In this document: positions 8,899 through 17,066 of the stretch, piece after piece
How positions within the stretch are numbered: position 1 is the first letter of the stretch
Layout: each line of letters starts with the position of its first letter
DNA from: JAPPHA01 sp963662815
Lineage (GTDB): Bacteria > Pseudomonadota > Alphaproteobacteria > Rhodobacterales > Rhodobacteraceae
DNA: 64,000 bases
Direction of reading: 5' to 3'
NCBI GenBank assembly: GCA_963662815.2
Contig: CAXXWA010000025.1
Location: 62,001 to 126,000, forward strand
Notes under the pieces: model-generated
Databases searched by the model: none
What the model saw: only the letters and a program-made list of their open reading frames with translations
Told to the model about the DNA's origin: nothing
Made by a program: the position numbers and the translations under genes

Positions 8899-9800
8899 TT
8901 CTCAAGGGGCTCCGTGTCGGTTGCGGCCTTCCCGGCCAGGCGCAGTTTCGTCCTGCGGTCGGGGTTGTAGAAAATCGTGATGATCACGCAGACGAAAAAG
9001 GCGAGCAGGGTCAGCAGCACCGAAATGGCGGACAGGACGGGAGAGATTTCCAGCACGATGCTGTCGTACATCTTTACGGGCAGCGTCTGTGTTCCGAAGC
9101 CCGACAGGAAGAAGGAGATGACCAGTTCATCGAAGGACATCAGGAATGCGAACAACCCTCCGGTCACCATTGCCGGCCGCAGGAGCGGCAGGGTGACCCG
9201 CCGGAAAGTATAGATCCGTCCCGCCCCCATGGTCTTGGCCGCGGCTTCCAGGTTTGGGTCGACGCCGCGAAGCGCCGCCATGACCACGACCATCACGAAG
9301 GGTGTGACGAACAGGGTATGACCGAGGACAAGGCAAAACGTCGTTCCCTGGAGTCCCATTCTGGCAAAGTAGATGTAGAGCCCGAGCGCGATCACGATGT
9401 TGGGAACGAAGAGGGGCGACAGCAAGAGTGCTCCCAACATCTTCTTGCCCCGGAAGGTGGCGCGCACAATACCATATGCGGCGGTCGCACCGAGGAACAT
9501 TCCGGCCAGCGTCGACAGTATGGCGACCTTGAAGCTCTGGAAGGTCGTTTCCATCCAGACGGATTCGAAAAAGTATTCCCTGTACAGGAACAGGGACAGG
9601 CTACGCGGAGGGAAGTAGAGTTCATTCAGGTCACCGAACGACATCGGAATGATGATCAGGCTTGGGGCGATCAGGAAAAAAAACATGAACCATGCCACCC
9701 AGGCGGTCGCCCGCCCCGGCGGCAATCCCCCGAGGGTCTCGACCCGGCGCTGACTGACGTCGGCCACTTTACGTCTCCGCTCCGAAGATCTGCGCGCCAC
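8895..9800 (-). CDS. ABC importer permease, PotC type
   Basis: This 301-residue inner-membrane subunit has about six membrane spans. The cytoplasmic EAA loop that docks on the ATPase reads LEAAAKTMGAGRIYTFRRV. A charged N-terminal tail of about 30 residues precedes the first span. It overlaps the upstream permease gene by 32 bp and the ATPase gene by 4 bp. Family resemblance is to the PotC half of polyamine importers, but substrate specificity lies in the binding protein. Confidence 0.9.
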   Translation of the reverse strand: MARRSSERRRKVADVSQRRVETLGGLPPGRATAWVAWFMFFFLIAPSLIIIPMSFGDLNELYFPPRSLSLFLYREYFFESVWMETTFQSFKVAILSTLAGMFLGATAAYGIVRATFRGKKMLGALLLSPLFVPNIVIALGLYIYFARMGLQGTTFCLVLGHTLFVTPFVMVVVMAALRGVDPNLEAAAKTMGAGRIYTFRRVTLPLLRPAMVTGGLFAFLMSFDELVISFFLSGFGTQTLPVKMYDSIVLEISPVLSAISVLLTLLAFFVCVIITIFYNPDRRTKLRLAGKAATDTEPLEK

Positions 9801-10587
9801 GCAGCCGGGCCAGCGCGACGAGAAAGACGCCGGCCATGACCGCCAGAAGGATCGAGATCACGGCCGCCATGTTCCAGTCGAGAACATCGTTGACGTGAAA
9901 ATCGACCAGATTCGCCATCATGATGTCGGTCCTCCCGCCCAACAGGGAGGGGGTCACGAACTGACCCATGACACGGACGACGACCAGCAGGATACCGGCA
10001 AATATGCCCGGCAGGCTCAACGGGAAGGTGACCTGCCAGAAGATGCGGGTGCGGCTGGCACCCATGATTTCCGCCGCCCTGTGCAGCGCGGGGTTCTGCG
10101 CCAGCAGGTTGACGAGGATCGGAAACACGATGAACGGCAGCATGTCGTGGACGATTCCGAACATCACGCCGACCCGGTTGTAGAGCAGCTGGACCGCGAA
10201 TTCCGAGCCAAGGAAAAACCGCAAAAGCCAGTTAACAGCACCGCTGTGTCCAAGGATGACGACAAATGCAAAGCTCTTCACCAGGATGCTGGTGTAAAAC
10301 GGCAGCAGCACGAAGAGCGACAAATACATTCGTTTCTTCGGCGGTTGCTTCGCGAGATAGTAGGCAATCGGATAGCCGCACAGCAGGACGATCAGGGCAC
10401 CCATGAAGGAGACCTCGATGGTTGTCCAGAGGACGCGCAAATAGAGGCCTTGAGTGAAAAAAGCCTGGAAATATTCGAATGTGAACTCGCCGGTATCCTC
10501 GGAAACGAAACCTGTAAAAAGGATCAGCCCAACGGGAATGAAGAAAACAATTCCCATGTAAATCAGGAAGGGCGCTACAAAGAACAT
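9769..10587 (-). CDS. ABC importer permease, PotB type
   Basis: This 272-residue membrane subunit is partner of the PotC-type permease. The EAA loop is visible as HRAAEIMGASRTRIFWQV. The protein begins directly in a hydrophobic span (MFFVAPFLIYMGIVFFIP). A TGA lies eight codons upstream with no other start codon between, so the usual short cytoplasmic tail is absent and the start at 10587 is forced. It is the second gene of the binding protein-permease-permease-ATPase-MFS operon. Confidence 0.88.
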   Translation of the reverse strand: MFFVAPFLIYMGIVFFIPVGLILFTGFVSEDTGEFTFEYFQAFFTQGLYLRVLWTTIEVSFMGALIVLLCGYPIAYYLAKQPPKKRMYLSLFVLLPFYTSILVKSFAFVVILGHSGAVNWLLRFFLGSEFAVQLLYNRVGVMFGIVHDMLPFIVFPILVNLLAQNPALHRAAEIMGASRTRIFWQVTFPLSLPGIFAGILLVVVRVMGQFVTPSLLGGRTDIMMANLVDFHVNDVLDWNMAAVISILLAVMAGVFLVALARLRGAQIFGAET

Positions 10588-10683
10588 TTCGCGCAGGGAT
10601 CCGCTACCGCGTCACCACGAACTGCATTTTGTCCACATGAACGGCGCCGGGATCTCGCAACCGGTTCCCGACGCCGTCTATGT

Positions 10684-10702
10684 TCGCGAATAATGTTCGC
10701 GA
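10684..10702 (-). promoter_or_regulatory. intercistronic hairpin after the binding-protein gene
   Basis: TCGCGAA and TTCGCGA form a 7-bp perfect stem around the loop TAATG, in the 133-bp gap between the binding-protein stop and the first permease. Such stems often protect the abundant binding-protein message and lower expression of the permeases (inference). Confidence 0.45.
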
Positions 10703-10720
10703 GTCGGCAGTACTGTTTCG

Positions 10721-11827
10721 TCAGGTCAGCAACCACGTCTTGTATTGCTTGACGACGTCTTCCAGGTTGTCTCCCCACCAGCCGACGTCGACCCAGTTGG
10801 CCTTCGGGTTCGCGGGATCGGGCAGCTTGGCCTTTACCTCGTCCGTCAACTTGGCCATGGTTTCCGCGTCCGTCGGGCCATAACCAATAAACGCGGTGAA
10901 CCACTCCACGCCCGGTTCGCCGTTGAAGAACCATTGCACGAGCTTCAGGCAGGAATCGTAGTTCTGCGCGCCTTTCATTATGCCCACGTTCTGGGGCGAC
11001 GAATTCGGCATGTCGAATACGAAGTTGAGCGGAAGACCTTCCGACCTGGCGATGAAGATCCGGCCGCTGAAGGTAGACGTGTAGTCGAGTTCCTGGGTCT
11101 GCAGGTGTTCGATCGTCTTGGCGGTCTGTTCGATCCAGATCTTGATGTGAGGCTTAATGCGGTCCATTGACTTGAATGCGCGTTCCAGGTCCATGGGGTA
11201 GACGTCTTTCGGTGCCACGCCGTCCGCCATCAAGGCTTCCTCGAGCGTGTACTGGGGACGTGTCCGCATGCCCCGCCTGCCCGGAAACTTGTCGACGTCC
11301 CAGAAATCTGCCCAGGTCGTCGGCGGATCACTAATGGTCTCTTCGTTGTATCCAAGGCCGCCCGAGAAATACTCCCACGCGAGCGTGTCTTCCCAGTCCC
11401 ATTCGGGGAAGAGCTTGTGGGTAAGGTCGAGCTTGGACTTGTCCAGCTTCTCGAGGAGTCCCGCCTTCGACGCCGACACGAGGTTGGAACCGCCGTCGTT
11501 GACCATATCGAATTCGAGATTGTTGGCCTTGACCATGGCCTTCATCTTGGCCAGGTTCTTCTGCCCGATGTAAGTCTTTACCTCGATGCCTGTCGCTCTC
11601 ATGAACGGTTTGATGTAGAGCCTGTCGCGGCCCTGGCCGGTGCGGCCGCCGTCGTCAGCGTAACGAATTACTTCCGAAGCCCTTGCCTTTCCGGGTGTAA
11701 ACACGACCGGCAAGCCAGCCGCCAACCCGACTCCGACCGTCGTCGCACCGCCTAGAAACTCGCGTCTCGTGGTCTGCCATGTCGGCTTTTGCCGCGTGGC
11801 TTTCGATCGGGGATTTCGTTTAATCAT
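10721..11827 (-). CDS. periplasmic solute-binding protein, PotD/polyamine-type
   Basis: This 368-residue periplasmic protein is the substrate-capturing subunit and first gene of the importer operon. It carries a twin-arginine (Tat) signal: TTRREFLGG followed by a hydrophobic stretch to about residue 50 (GKARA), so it is exported folded. The mature part contains elements typical of extracellular binding family 1/PotD-like proteins. Polyamine, amino-acid-derived or opine-like ligands are all possible. The nearby lyase suggests a dicarboxylic amine (inference). Confidence 0.87.
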   Translation of the reverse strand: MIKRNPRSKATRQKPTWQTTRREFLGGATTVGVGLAAGLPVVFTPGKARASEVIRYADDGGRTGQGRDRLYIKPFMRATGIEVKTYIGQKNLAKMKAMVKANNLEFDMVNDGGSNLVSASKAGLLEKLDKSKLDLTHKLFPEWDWEDTLAWEYFSGGLGYNEETISDPPTTWADFWDVDKFPGRRGMRTRPQYTLEEALMADGVAPKDVYPMDLERAFKSMDRIKPHIKIWIEQTAKTIEHLQTQELDYTSTFSGRIFIARSEGLPLNFVFDMPNSSPQNVGIMKGAQNYDSCLKLVQWFFNGEPGVEWFTAFIGYGPTDAETMAKLTDEVKAKLPDPANPKANWVDVGWWGDNLEDVVKQYKTWLLT

Positions 11828-12171
11828 TTCTTCCTCCTAGCATTCTGCGAGAGTCCGTCATGTGGCGGGCCCCCCGTTGGCTGGCTCGCGACCAGCAAGT
11901 ACCGGCCACTCCTGAAAGGAGGCCACATCGGGCCAATTGAGTCTCCCGACGCAACTAATCCGGCTGCGGCTAGCCAGACAGCAATGTGGAAACACATTCG
12001 CATCCAATCATTTGACCTGTCAAGCTACATGTCAGTAACGGCACGACAAAATTGTGGCGAACGGCGCGAGCTGCCAGCCGTGAATGAAGTTCGCCGGCAC
12101 ATCTGGCAAAAGGTTGCTGTCAGTTGCCGTGCCCGAGCTTGAGGGCCGCCTTCCAACCTGTGGAGGCGATC
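11828..12171. other. intergenic region, importer promoter side and ISKra4 relic leader
   Basis: No coding frame is supported here. The first 50 bp carry the ribosome-binding site of the binding protein (AGGAGGAAGAAAT on the minus strand at about 11827-11839). The rest is the leader of the transposase relic that starts at 12172. Confidence 0.5.
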
Positions 12172-13556
12172 ATGCCGGACATCGAAGAACCGAAGCGCTC
12201 CGGGGACGAGGCTCGGGCGCGGTTCGCCGCCCTCGGCGACCTGCGTCCCGGAACGCTGCGCGAGAACTGCCACAATTGCGGCAAGCCCGACCGCCGCTGC
12301 GCCGGCAGCGCCGGTCCAGGGCACGGTCCGGGCTGCGCGCCCGGCCGCTCGATCCGCATTCCGCCCGACGAGCACGAGCGCTTTATCGACGTCCCGGCGC
12401 GGCATCAGGAAGCCGGCGAGGCGCTTGCGGATGCGGTGCGCGCCGAAGGACGGGACGCGGACGGTCCCGAAAAGGGGGGCTCTTCGCGCAGGCGGCCGCG
12501 GCGGATGCCTCGAAGGACATCGAGTGCTTGGCCGGCGGTCCGTTCGCCGGGCCGGACTTCGAGGTCCCGGAGCGCGAGGTCCGCAGAGCCGCGGTCACGG
12601 CCGCGGCCTCGCTGGTTGCCGCAAGGCAAAACGCAGGGCTGTCGGACGGGGACGCTGCGGAGCTGCCCTGCGCATGCGTTGGCGACGCCCGCAGTGCAGG
12701 GCGGCGGCTCGGGATCCTCGCCGCGGCACCCGGCCCCCGACCCTGGAGCGTGCGCGGCTTCAGCCCGTGCGACAGCGCCCTTGCCCCGACGGCGCGTCGC
12801 CGTCGCCCGCGGCCGCGCATTGTCGGGGCCGCCGCCACCGAGACCGGTTTCGGGAATGGCGGCACGGTCCTGCGGGAACCGGCTGGCCGCGAGGTCGTTC
12901 CCGGGCAGGCGGAACGTCATGCCGAGGCCCCGGGACACGATCGCGCGGGAAGAACGGGACGTCGTCGATCCGGAGCTGCCGGGAGCTTCCACGCTCTGTC
13001 CTGGCCTTGATGGTACCGGCATCCCGGTGCACGGGCCGGAAGCCGAATACCGTGCCGGCAGGCAGCCCGACGGCCCGGCCGGGACCCACTAGGCGACGCT
13101 TGCCGCCGTCCGGTCCGCCGGGAGCGGCGACATGGGGGGCCGGCCGGTTCGCGATGCCGGATCCGACGCCTTCAGCGCCGCCATCGAATCGATCGCAGCC
13201 CGCGACACGGACAGGGAGCCGGCCTCCTTCGCCAGGCGGATCCCGTGCGAGACGGAGCTGCGCGGCTTCTTCGGCGCCGACCGCAGGGCGGTCCCCGGCG
13301 ACCGCGCTCCCAGGATACGGAGCTTCGCCGACGGGCATGCTCCGGACGCCGTCCGGATCGTGGATGTCTTCCGCGCGAAGCGGCAAGTGCTCGATGTTTC
13401 CAGGCCCCCTGCGGGAAGGAGAGCGATCCCGCGGCGCAGCGGGGCAGGGCCCGGCGCGACGAACTCGACCGGGGGCGCCTCGATCCCGTCATCGCGCTCC
13501 GCTGCGCGGTTCGCGGCAACCGCTTCGACGACCGCCGGCAGCGGCGTACCGGCTGA
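12172..13556 (+). pseudogene. ISKra4-family transposase relic
   Basis: Pieces of one protein occur in order in all three plus frames. First comes LGDLRPGTLRENCHNCGKP, the N-terminal Cys-containing domain of ISKra4 transposases, at about 12230. Then LCPGLDGTGIPVHG with GRQPDGPA at about 13000-13080, matching the first catalytic Asp region. Then FSAAIESIAARDTDREP at about 13170 and VRIVDVFRAK at about 13360, matching the second catalytic region. The tail GRARRDELDRGRLDPVIA is in a further frame near 13440-13490. Several frameshifts, and loss of the final catalytic Glu region, make it inactive. No clear terminal repeats were found. Confidence 0.7.
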
Positions 13557-13751
13557 ATCAGGCTCAAACTCACAAAATTGCCGTGCGCCCGCCAGTAACA
13601 ACCAGTAATGATGGAACCTTGAGGACTCCCTGCCACCGTCTCCCGTAACCCGGACACGGGATCAGGCAAGCGCTGCGGTATCTGCGATGTCCCGGTCCCC
13701 GAAAGGATGATTCCCCGAAGTGACGGGCAGGGCACGGACAACCCAAGGTCT

Positions 13752-14078
13752 TCAGCCAACGCGACTGCCGGGTATCTCGAGGGCGGTCAACGGAATGTGC
13801 TGCTGGCAACCGTAGACATCCGATTCGCCGAAGTCGTCGGAAGTGACGGGGCGGGGAATGGTGATCTTGAAGGACAGCGCCGGATCGTAGGCGCGGCAGA
13901 CGAGAACCTCGTTGTCTGATATGCCGTAAAGCTGCGCTACCAGCCGAGCTGTGATGACGCCGCTCCGCCGGATCGTCTCATAGGCCTCGCGATTGTCGAA
14001 CATGATGTCGAATGTCAGTTCGAACGGTCCGGCGTTCTTGCTCCGGATCACCGTGGCGTACTGGCTTAAAGTCGCCAC
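13752..14078 (-). CDS. DUF4387-family protein
   Basis: This 108-residue small protein starts MATLSQYATVIRSKNAGPF. That block (IRSKNAGPF) is shared with the second DUF4387 gene at 63575-63892. The gene overlaps the stop of the AtuA-like gene upstream by 13 bp, so the two are co-translated. In other genomes DUF4387 occurs next to, or fused with, AtuA/DUF1446 proteins, which suggests one enzyme with two subunits. The biochemical role is not known to me; a part in breakdown of acyclic or amino-acid-derived acids has been proposed from context. Confidence 0.85.
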   Translation of the reverse strand: MATLSQYATVIRSKNAGPFELTFDIMFDNREAYETIRRSGVITARLVAQLYGISDNEVLVCRAYDPALSFKITIPRPVTSDDFGESDVYGCQQHIPLTALEIPGSRVG

Positions 14079-15439
14079 TTCAAACCTGTACCAGTTTCAT
14101 CGGGAAAGCACTCGCAAGGGTCTTCGAGAAGCAAAAGGTGGTAGACCGCGAACCGGTAGGCGGGTCCCACAGGTACGTTGAATGGGGAGAACGGGTAGGC
14201 AAGGTTGCCGGCGGTCGCGATGATCCCCGGATAACTGGAATGCTGCAACGTCCCCCGCACGTACATGGCAACCGCGCTGGCCAGGTCCTGATCGTTCGCC
14301 ACCACGTTTATCAGGATGCAGATCTCGTGGGGATCAGCCCCGGTTACGGGCTCCAGGTGGCGCATGACTGCGTTCTTGCCATAGACGTGAAAGTCGATCC
14401 TGAACGTATCCGGCCCGCATTCGGCGAAACGCGAGTCTGCGCGTTCGCGCATCTCATGGAGGAGGCCGTCGATCTGGCCGATCAGGACGGGGTCGCGCAC
14501 GCCTGCGATCACGATGCTCCGGTATCCGACAAACTCGGCCCCTTCCAGCTTCACCCGGTAGACCGGGTCCGGGATGAAGCGGCTGCCTGTCACCCTTACC
14601 GTGCGGCCGTCAACGTCCCGGTATGTTGCATGATCAAGGTCGTTTACGCCACCTGGTCCGGGCTGAATACCGGGGTCCCCGCGTTCGTAGAGGGAATGCC
14701 CGGCAACCGACAGGCTCGTACAGCGGTGGTTCGGATCGCCGGGCCAGACCATGAAACCGTCTTTCTCGATGCGTCCCACGAGGGGTTCGGCAAGATCACA
14801 CGGTATCGCCGAGAGCCCGGCGCATTCCAGGATCTTTCCCATGTGCAGGGACAGACCCCTGTCGAATCCCTTCATCACCGGGTAGGCAGCGAAAACGGCA
14901 TCGTCGCAGGCACGACCGGCGATGATCACGTCGGCACCGGCATCCAGCGCGTGGATCAGGGGCTCCACACCCATTTGGGCGACGATGTGCGGACAACGGT
15001 CAACCAGATCCGGGGTCAGATCCTCGTCCGGCCCGAGACTGTCGATTCCGCCGTCCCCCAGCCGCCGTTTAAGGAATTCCTTATCTAGTTCGGCATCGAT
15101 GACTGCCAAGGTGAACGAGTGGCCCTGTTCTTGCGCGAGCTCCGAAATGATATCCACGGTGACGTCGAGCTGCGGCCTTGTGCCGTTGGTCAGGCACGAT
15201 CCGACAAGTAACGGGATCTCCCTCGCCCGGGCGGCGTCGAGCATCAGGCCAAGATCGTGCTTGTACGAAGCGCGAGGCAGGAACAGCGCGGAAGTGCCCA
15301 GGTAGTAGGCGCCCATATCCGTCGACCCTGCATCTTGGCCGATGAAATCCGGTCCGGCTTCAAGGGCGTTCTGAAAAGCAGCAAGGTTGAAACCACTGCC
15401 GAGCGAGCCCGAGGGGGCCAGCCCTGTGACCTGTTCCAT
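14066..15439 (-). CDS. AtuA-like protein (acyclic terpene utilisation family, DUF1446)
   Basis: This 457-residue cytosolic protein belongs to the family of Pseudomonas AtuA, required for growth on citronellol-type terpenes but with undefined chemistry. Conserved-looking Gly/Asp-rich segments include IGQDAGSTDMGAYYLG near residue 40 and ADVIIAGRACDDAVFAAYP near 190. The chosen ATG (MEQVTGLAPSG) has AAGGGA about 9 bp upstream; a further start 14 codons earlier lacks a site. It pairs with the DUF4387 gene that overlaps its end. Because the pair also occurs near amino-acid-degrading genes in other bacteria, terpene use should not be assumed. Confidence 0.85.
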   Translation of the reverse strand: MEQVTGLAPSGSLGSGFNLAAFQNALEAGPDFIGQDAGSTDMGAYYLGTSALFLPRASYKHDLGLMLDAARAREIPLLVGSCLTNGTRPQLDVTVDIISELAQEQGHSFTLAVIDAELDKEFLKRRLGDGGIDSLGPDEDLTPDLVDRCPHIVAQMGVEPLIHALDAGADVIIAGRACDDAVFAAYPVMKGFDRGLSLHMGKILECAGLSAIPCDLAEPLVGRIEKDGFMVWPGDPNHRCTSLSVAGHSLYERGDPGIQPGPGGVNDLDHATYRDVDGRTVRVTGSRFIPDPVYRVKLEGAEFVGYRSIVIAGVRDPVLIGQIDGLLHEMRERADSRFAECGPDTFRIDFHVYGKNAVMRHLEPVTGADPHEICILINVVANDQDLASAVAMYVRGTLQHSSYPGIIATAGNLAYPFSPFNVPVGPAYRFAVYHLLLLEDPCECFPDETGTGLKWRL

Positions 15440-15496
15440 CCCATTTATCCCTTCCGCCACTGGCGCAGGCGACGGTAACACTCGCCTGAATGCCCA

Positions 15497-16021
15497 TCAA
15501 GCGGCGTCGCTGTCCCGGGTTTTCCCGTGGCAGCGGCAGCCACAGGGAGCGCCGCTGAGGACGGCAACGTCGCCGCGTCGCGCCCGGTGGCGCTTGCTGC
15601 GTCGGGAACGCTCCGGAGTCTGCGCACGCTCGCATTCCGCGATCATCCCCTGGAACCGGACGAGGAGATGGTCTTCGGGGGTTTCCATCGACGGCGCGTT
15701 CAGGAACGCGGTTTCGACGCCCTGGCGGGCGAGTTCCTCGATGATCGGAACCTGACAGGCATGGCGACGGCCCGGACGGTCCGGTGCATGGACAAGGACG
15801 GCTTCGATGCGGCCTTCCGCGGCGAGGTCCCTGACCCGCTCGAGCCCCGGGCGTTCGAGAACGGCGCCGCTGAAACCGTCATCCTCGATGACCATGTCGG
15901 GCGCCACATGGCAGCCGTGGCGCTCGGCGTGAGCGAGCAGGGCCTCGGTCCGGCTGGCAATCGTGTTGCTGTCCCTCTGCTGCTCGCCAGAGACTCGCGC
16001 GTACAGGGCTGCAATCTTCAT
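15497..16021 (-). CDS. serine recombinase, resolvase domain only (truncated)
   Basis: This 174-residue protein begins MKIAALYARVSGEQQ. The Ser of ARVS is the expected catalytic nucleophile of serine recombinases. VIEDDGFSGAVLERPGL and the arginine cluster HAPDRPGRRHA follow in family order, then MIAECERAQTPERSRR. The frame stops after GDVAVLSGAPCGC, where large serine recombinases continue for another 300 or more residues with a DNA-binding recombinase domain. It therefore lacks a DNA-binding region and is either a decayed integrase or relies on the adjacent DNA-binding protein at 16168. It may be a relic. Confidence 0.7.
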   Translation of the reverse strand: MKIAALYARVSGEQQRDSNTIASRTEALLAHAERHGCHVAPDMVIEDDGFSGAVLERPGLERVRDLAAEGRIEAVLVHAPDRPGRRHACQVPIIEELARQGVETAFLNAPSMETPEDHLLVRFQGMIAECERAQTPERSRRSKRHRARRGDVAVLSGAPCGCRCHGKTRDSDAA

Positions 16022-16167
16022 GACCGTCTCCTGCGTCTTGGGTTCGCGGCGGGATCCTGTGCGCCTGATCGGGCACCAGGATCGCGCAGGCGTTCCGGAG
16101 CCTGGCGCCGAGCAGGCGGTCGAAGGCATGATCGAGATGTACGGCCGGCCGGGAACGCGAGCGGCGT

Positions 16168-16515
16168 TCAGCCATGACGGTCCATGTCCGGGAAGAGGCG
16201 CCTCAAGGCCCGCGCGACGATCTCCCCGATCGAATCGCCGCTGCTCCCGGAGCGTGTCCGCAACGTCTCCGCCAGCGTGCCCGGAATCTTGACGGTGATC
16301 GGGATCAGCGCCTCGGCCGGCTCGACCGGCCGGTCCATGGCGCGGGCATCCTGGACGTAGCGATGCGCCTGACGCTGCGACAATCCGAAGCGCCGCGACA
16401 GGCAAAGCACCGCCTCGCTCGCCGAGACGCCTTGGGCGAGCAAGGTGTATGCGGCGTATGCGGCGTATGCGGCGTTGAGCCGCTCGATCTTTTGGGATCG
16501 CGATGGTCGCGCCAT
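16168..16515 (-). CDS. small DNA-binding protein with helix-turn-helix/ribbon-like segments
   Basis: This 115-residue protein starts MARPSRSQKIERLNAAY. The middle part (ASEAVLCLSRRFGLSQRQA) has the spacing of a helix-turn-helix. The C-terminal part (IPITVKIPGTLAETLRTRS) resembles the ribbon-helix-helix core of CopG/Arc-type repressors. It lies upstream of the truncated serine recombinase on the same strand, 146 bp away, and the two are probably one mobile unit. Three tandem 9-bp units at 16447-16473 encode AAY repeats inside it. An upstream ATG at 16578 would add 21 residues but is less likely. An overlapping 98-codon frame starting at 16175 may encode a further small protein of the unit; I could not support it. 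Confidence 0.6.
   Translation of the reverse strand: MARPSRSQKIERLNAAYAAYAAYTLLAQGVSASEAVLCLSRRFGLSQRQAHRYVQDARAMDRPVEPAEALIPITVKIPGTLAETLRTRSGSSGDSIGEIVARALRRLFPDMDRHG
16447..16473. repeat. three tandem copies of a 9-bp unit
   Basis: GTATGCGGC is repeated three times without variation. It is in frame within the small DNA-binding protein, where on the minus strand it encodes AAY-type repeats. Unit length divisible by three makes copy changes frame-neutral. Confidence 0.9.
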
Positions 16516-16679
16516 CTGACATAACAAAAATTGTCGTTTGCGTCGAAAGTCAATCAGCGGGCGGTTGCGCCACTGCACGATCTATCGCTCAAGGCGGAAG
16601 TTGCCTTTTGCGTACGGGACGTCGTCGCTTCCCTATTGCAGCCGCGCAAACTGAGAGCTTGAATCATAGAGCGCCGAGC

Positions 16680-17066
16680 TAACTGGCGCGGGGGCAGCCG
16701 GTGCAAGTCCGGCAAGAAGTAGAGGCCAGCCACCACTTTCGCCGCGAGCCGTGCGCCGAGCACTCGCGAGGGTGCACACGAAGCGCCGGCAGCGGCGCGT
16801 GTGGCCGGAATGATTGAACAGTGAAAAGGCTGTTGTACGGAGTGCCGAGGTTCTTGTGATGACCAAAGGCAACACCTGCGGGACCGTCATGGCGAGGGAC
16901 TGCCGGGCTCCGCGCTGTCCGAGGAATCCGGGGACGCAGGCATTCCCCGCGCCGGGACTCGGGAGGGCTTCAATCTGCCCCGGCAGTCGTGCCGGGGCCG
17001 CTGAAGAAAGGAGATGCTCTGAATCGATGACGAACGGATTGAAGCAGTCGGATCCGGCCATAGTAC
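16680..17066 (+). mobile_element. 5' part of a group II intron with the first codons of its reverse transcriptase
   Basis: This segment is rich in short GC stems and loops (for example GGTGCAAGTCCGGC, and GCACTCGCGAGGGTGC near 16765) with no good long frame. It then has AAAGGAG at 17007-17013 and an ATG at 17027 starting MTNGLKQSDPAIV. Group II intron reverse transcriptases commonly begin with a stretch ending SDPxIV before the conserved domain, preceded by several hundred bases of ribozyme domains. The frame is cut at 17067 by the end of an IS66-like element, so the ribozyme 3' half and the enzyme are gone. The intron 5' boundary is uncertain. Confidence 0.5.

Noticed and set aside
15879..16175. 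A small frame between the DNA-binding protein and the truncated recombinase
   Set aside because: It overlaps the recombinase for much of its length, has no recognised motif and no clear ribosome site. It is mentioned under the neighbouring gene only.
16680..16760. Cobalamin-riboswitch-like string GGTGCAAGTCCGGC
   Set aside because: Only a short piece resembles the B12 box region. No downstream B12 gene exists, and the context fits a group II intron leader better.
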